NCBI GenBank assembly: GCA_025934475.1
Contig: JAICXZ010000175.1
Coordinates: 1-6,821 of the forward strand
From: Mucilaginibacter sp.
Lineage (GTDB): Bacteria; Bacteroidota; Bacteroidia; Sphingobacteriales; Sphingobacteriaceae
Direction of reading: 5' to 3'
DNA length: 6,821 bases
Shown: positions 6,074 through 6,821 of the stretch, in pieces
Position numbering within the stretch: position 1 is the first letter of the stretch
Layout of the letters: the number at the start of each line of letters is the position of its first letter
The notes under the pieces: generated by a model
Seen by the model: the letters and a program-made list of their open reading frames with translations, nothing else
What the model was told of the DNA's origin: nothing
The model's database searches: none
Translations under genes and position numbers: made by a program

Positions 6074-6821
6074 ATGAAAAATAAAATGCAAAAGATCTTT
6101 GCGCTCGGTCTGGTCCTGTTAGCCAGTTCTTCCATGTTGCGCGGACAGGATTTACCGATCACCGCCGGCCCTTTTAAGTCAGCGGATTCTTCATTCAAAC
6201 ATTATCAATACCCGGCCTGGTTCCGGGACGCCAAGTTTGGGATTTGGGCACATTGGGGTCCGCAAGCTGTACCACGCCAGGGTGATTGGTATGCCCGAAA
6301 TATTTATGTTGAGGGTAGCGAACAAAATAAATATCATGTTGCTCACTATGGGCATCCCTCGAAGTTTGGATACAAAGACATTATTCCATTGTGGAAGGCG
6401 GAAAAATGGGACCCCGAAAAATTGATGGAACTGTATAAAAGAGCCGGGGCAAAATATTTTGTCAGCATGGGCACCCATCACGATAATTTCTTTTTGTGGA
6501 ACTCCTCGGTCCACCGATGGAATGCTGTACAAATGGGACCTCATAAGGATGTCGTGGGCCTTTGGCAAAAAGCCGCAAAAAGGAATGGCCTGAAGTTCGG
6601 TGTGTCTGAACATTTAGGAGCGAGTTTTACCTGGTACCAGCCAGCACACGGAGCAGATACGGCCGGACCGTACAAAGGCGTGCCATACGATGGCAATGAT
6701 CCCCAGTATGCTGATTTATATCATCCAAAAGCAGCTGCGGATGACCGGGGCTGGTTAAGCAACAATCCGGAGTGGCATCTGGAATGGTATAAGTCGATCA
6801 AAGAACTGGTAGATAATTATC
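6074..6821 (+). CDS. GH29 alpha-L-fucosidase, N-terminal part (3' end outside window)
   Basis: The first 249 codons of a secreted retaining alpha-L-fucosidase; the frame is open to the window edge. Starts at 6053, 6074 and 6086 are in frame. 6074 is preferred because MKNKMQKIFALGLVLLASSS gives a compact signal peptide, with cleavage near residue 24 (LRG-QD) and no lipobox, so periplasmic export is likely. GH29 signatures seen are WFRDAKFGIWAHWGP (active-site His and Trp near the N-terminus), DWYARNIY, and the GAKYF-HHD block, here THHDNFFLWNS with His135-His136-Asp137. GLKFGVSEHLGASFTWY follows. The chain ends at IKELVDNY, just before where the family's catalytic nucleophile (the Asp of the 'PD-L-W-DG' segment) should lie, so activity cannot be judged here. 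It starts 32 bases after the GH42 stop, with no terminator between, so the two form an operon. It would remove alpha-1,2-fucose from galactose if the substrate is fucosylated xyloglucan; other fucosides are possible. Confidence 0.9.
   Translation, partial: MKNKMQKIFALGLVLLASSSMLRGQDLPITAGPFKSADSSFKHYQYPAWFRDAKFGIWAHWGPQAVPRQGDWYARNIYVEGSEQNKYHVAHYGHPSKFGYKDIIPLWKAEKWDPEKLMELYKRAGAKYFVSMGTHHDNFFLWNSSVHRWNAVQMGPHKDVVGLWQKAAKRNGLKFGVSEHLGASFTWYQPAHGADTAGPYKGVPYDGNDPQYADLYHPKAAADDRGWLSNNPEWHLEWYKSIKELVDNY

Noticed and set aside
6191..6613. 140-residue ORF on the minus strand opposite the fucosidase gene.
   Set aside because: The plus strand here encodes clear GH29 motifs (FGIWAHWGP, HHD), so the minus ORF is a codon-bias shadow.
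1..6821. Search for CRISPR repeats, tRNA/rRNA, transposase genes, att sites or a wholly new defence or mobile system.
   Set aside because: Coding density is high, all large ORFs belong to known PUL families, and no direct-repeat arrays or mobile-element ends were seen by eye.

Overview
The window is a fragment of a polysaccharide utilisation locus (PUL) from a Bacteroidota bacterium, most like the soil Sphingobacteriaceae (Mucilaginibacter or Pedobacter type). The evidence is a SusD-family C-terminus, lipoprotein signals of the Cys-Lys-Lys type, AT-rich start regions without Shine-Dalgarno sequences, and a BACON domain on a glycosidase. The genus is an inference from general gene style, not from a marker gene.

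All genes lie on the plus strand. In order they are: the 3' end of a susD-like gene (2-502); a surface glycan-binding lipoprotein with three TIG/IPT repeats and an aromatic-rich C-terminal domain (524-2044); a strong hairpin/terminator (2048-2082); a BACON-GH5 endo-glucanase lipoprotein (2095-3600); a 205-base intergenic region with a long imperfect hairpin (3626-3663) and an intrinsic terminator (3744-3778); a 60-residue lipoprotein-like ORF (3806-3988); a secreted GH42 beta-galactosidase (3990-6041); and the 5' part of a GH29 alpha-L-fucosidase (6074 to the window edge).

The genes fit a single job. SusD and the TIG protein capture a beta-glucan chain at the cell surface, and the surface-anchored GH5 cuts its backbone. 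The (unseen) SusC partner imports the oligosaccharides. The periplasmic GH42 and GH29 then remove galactose and fucose side chains. An endo-glucanase with a BACON spacer, a glycan-binding protein resembling SGBP-B, a beta-galactosidase and an alpha-fucosidase best match fucogalactoxyloglucan as substrate. That is an inference, because the alpha-xylosidase that would settle it is not in the window.

The less ordinary features are the hairpins just upstream of two enzyme-side starts (GH5, and the small ORF before GH42), and the 60-residue ORF, which looks like the stump of a once longer lipoprotein gene abutting the GH42 start. I found no CRISPR array, tRNA, rRNA, insertion sequence or wholly new system.
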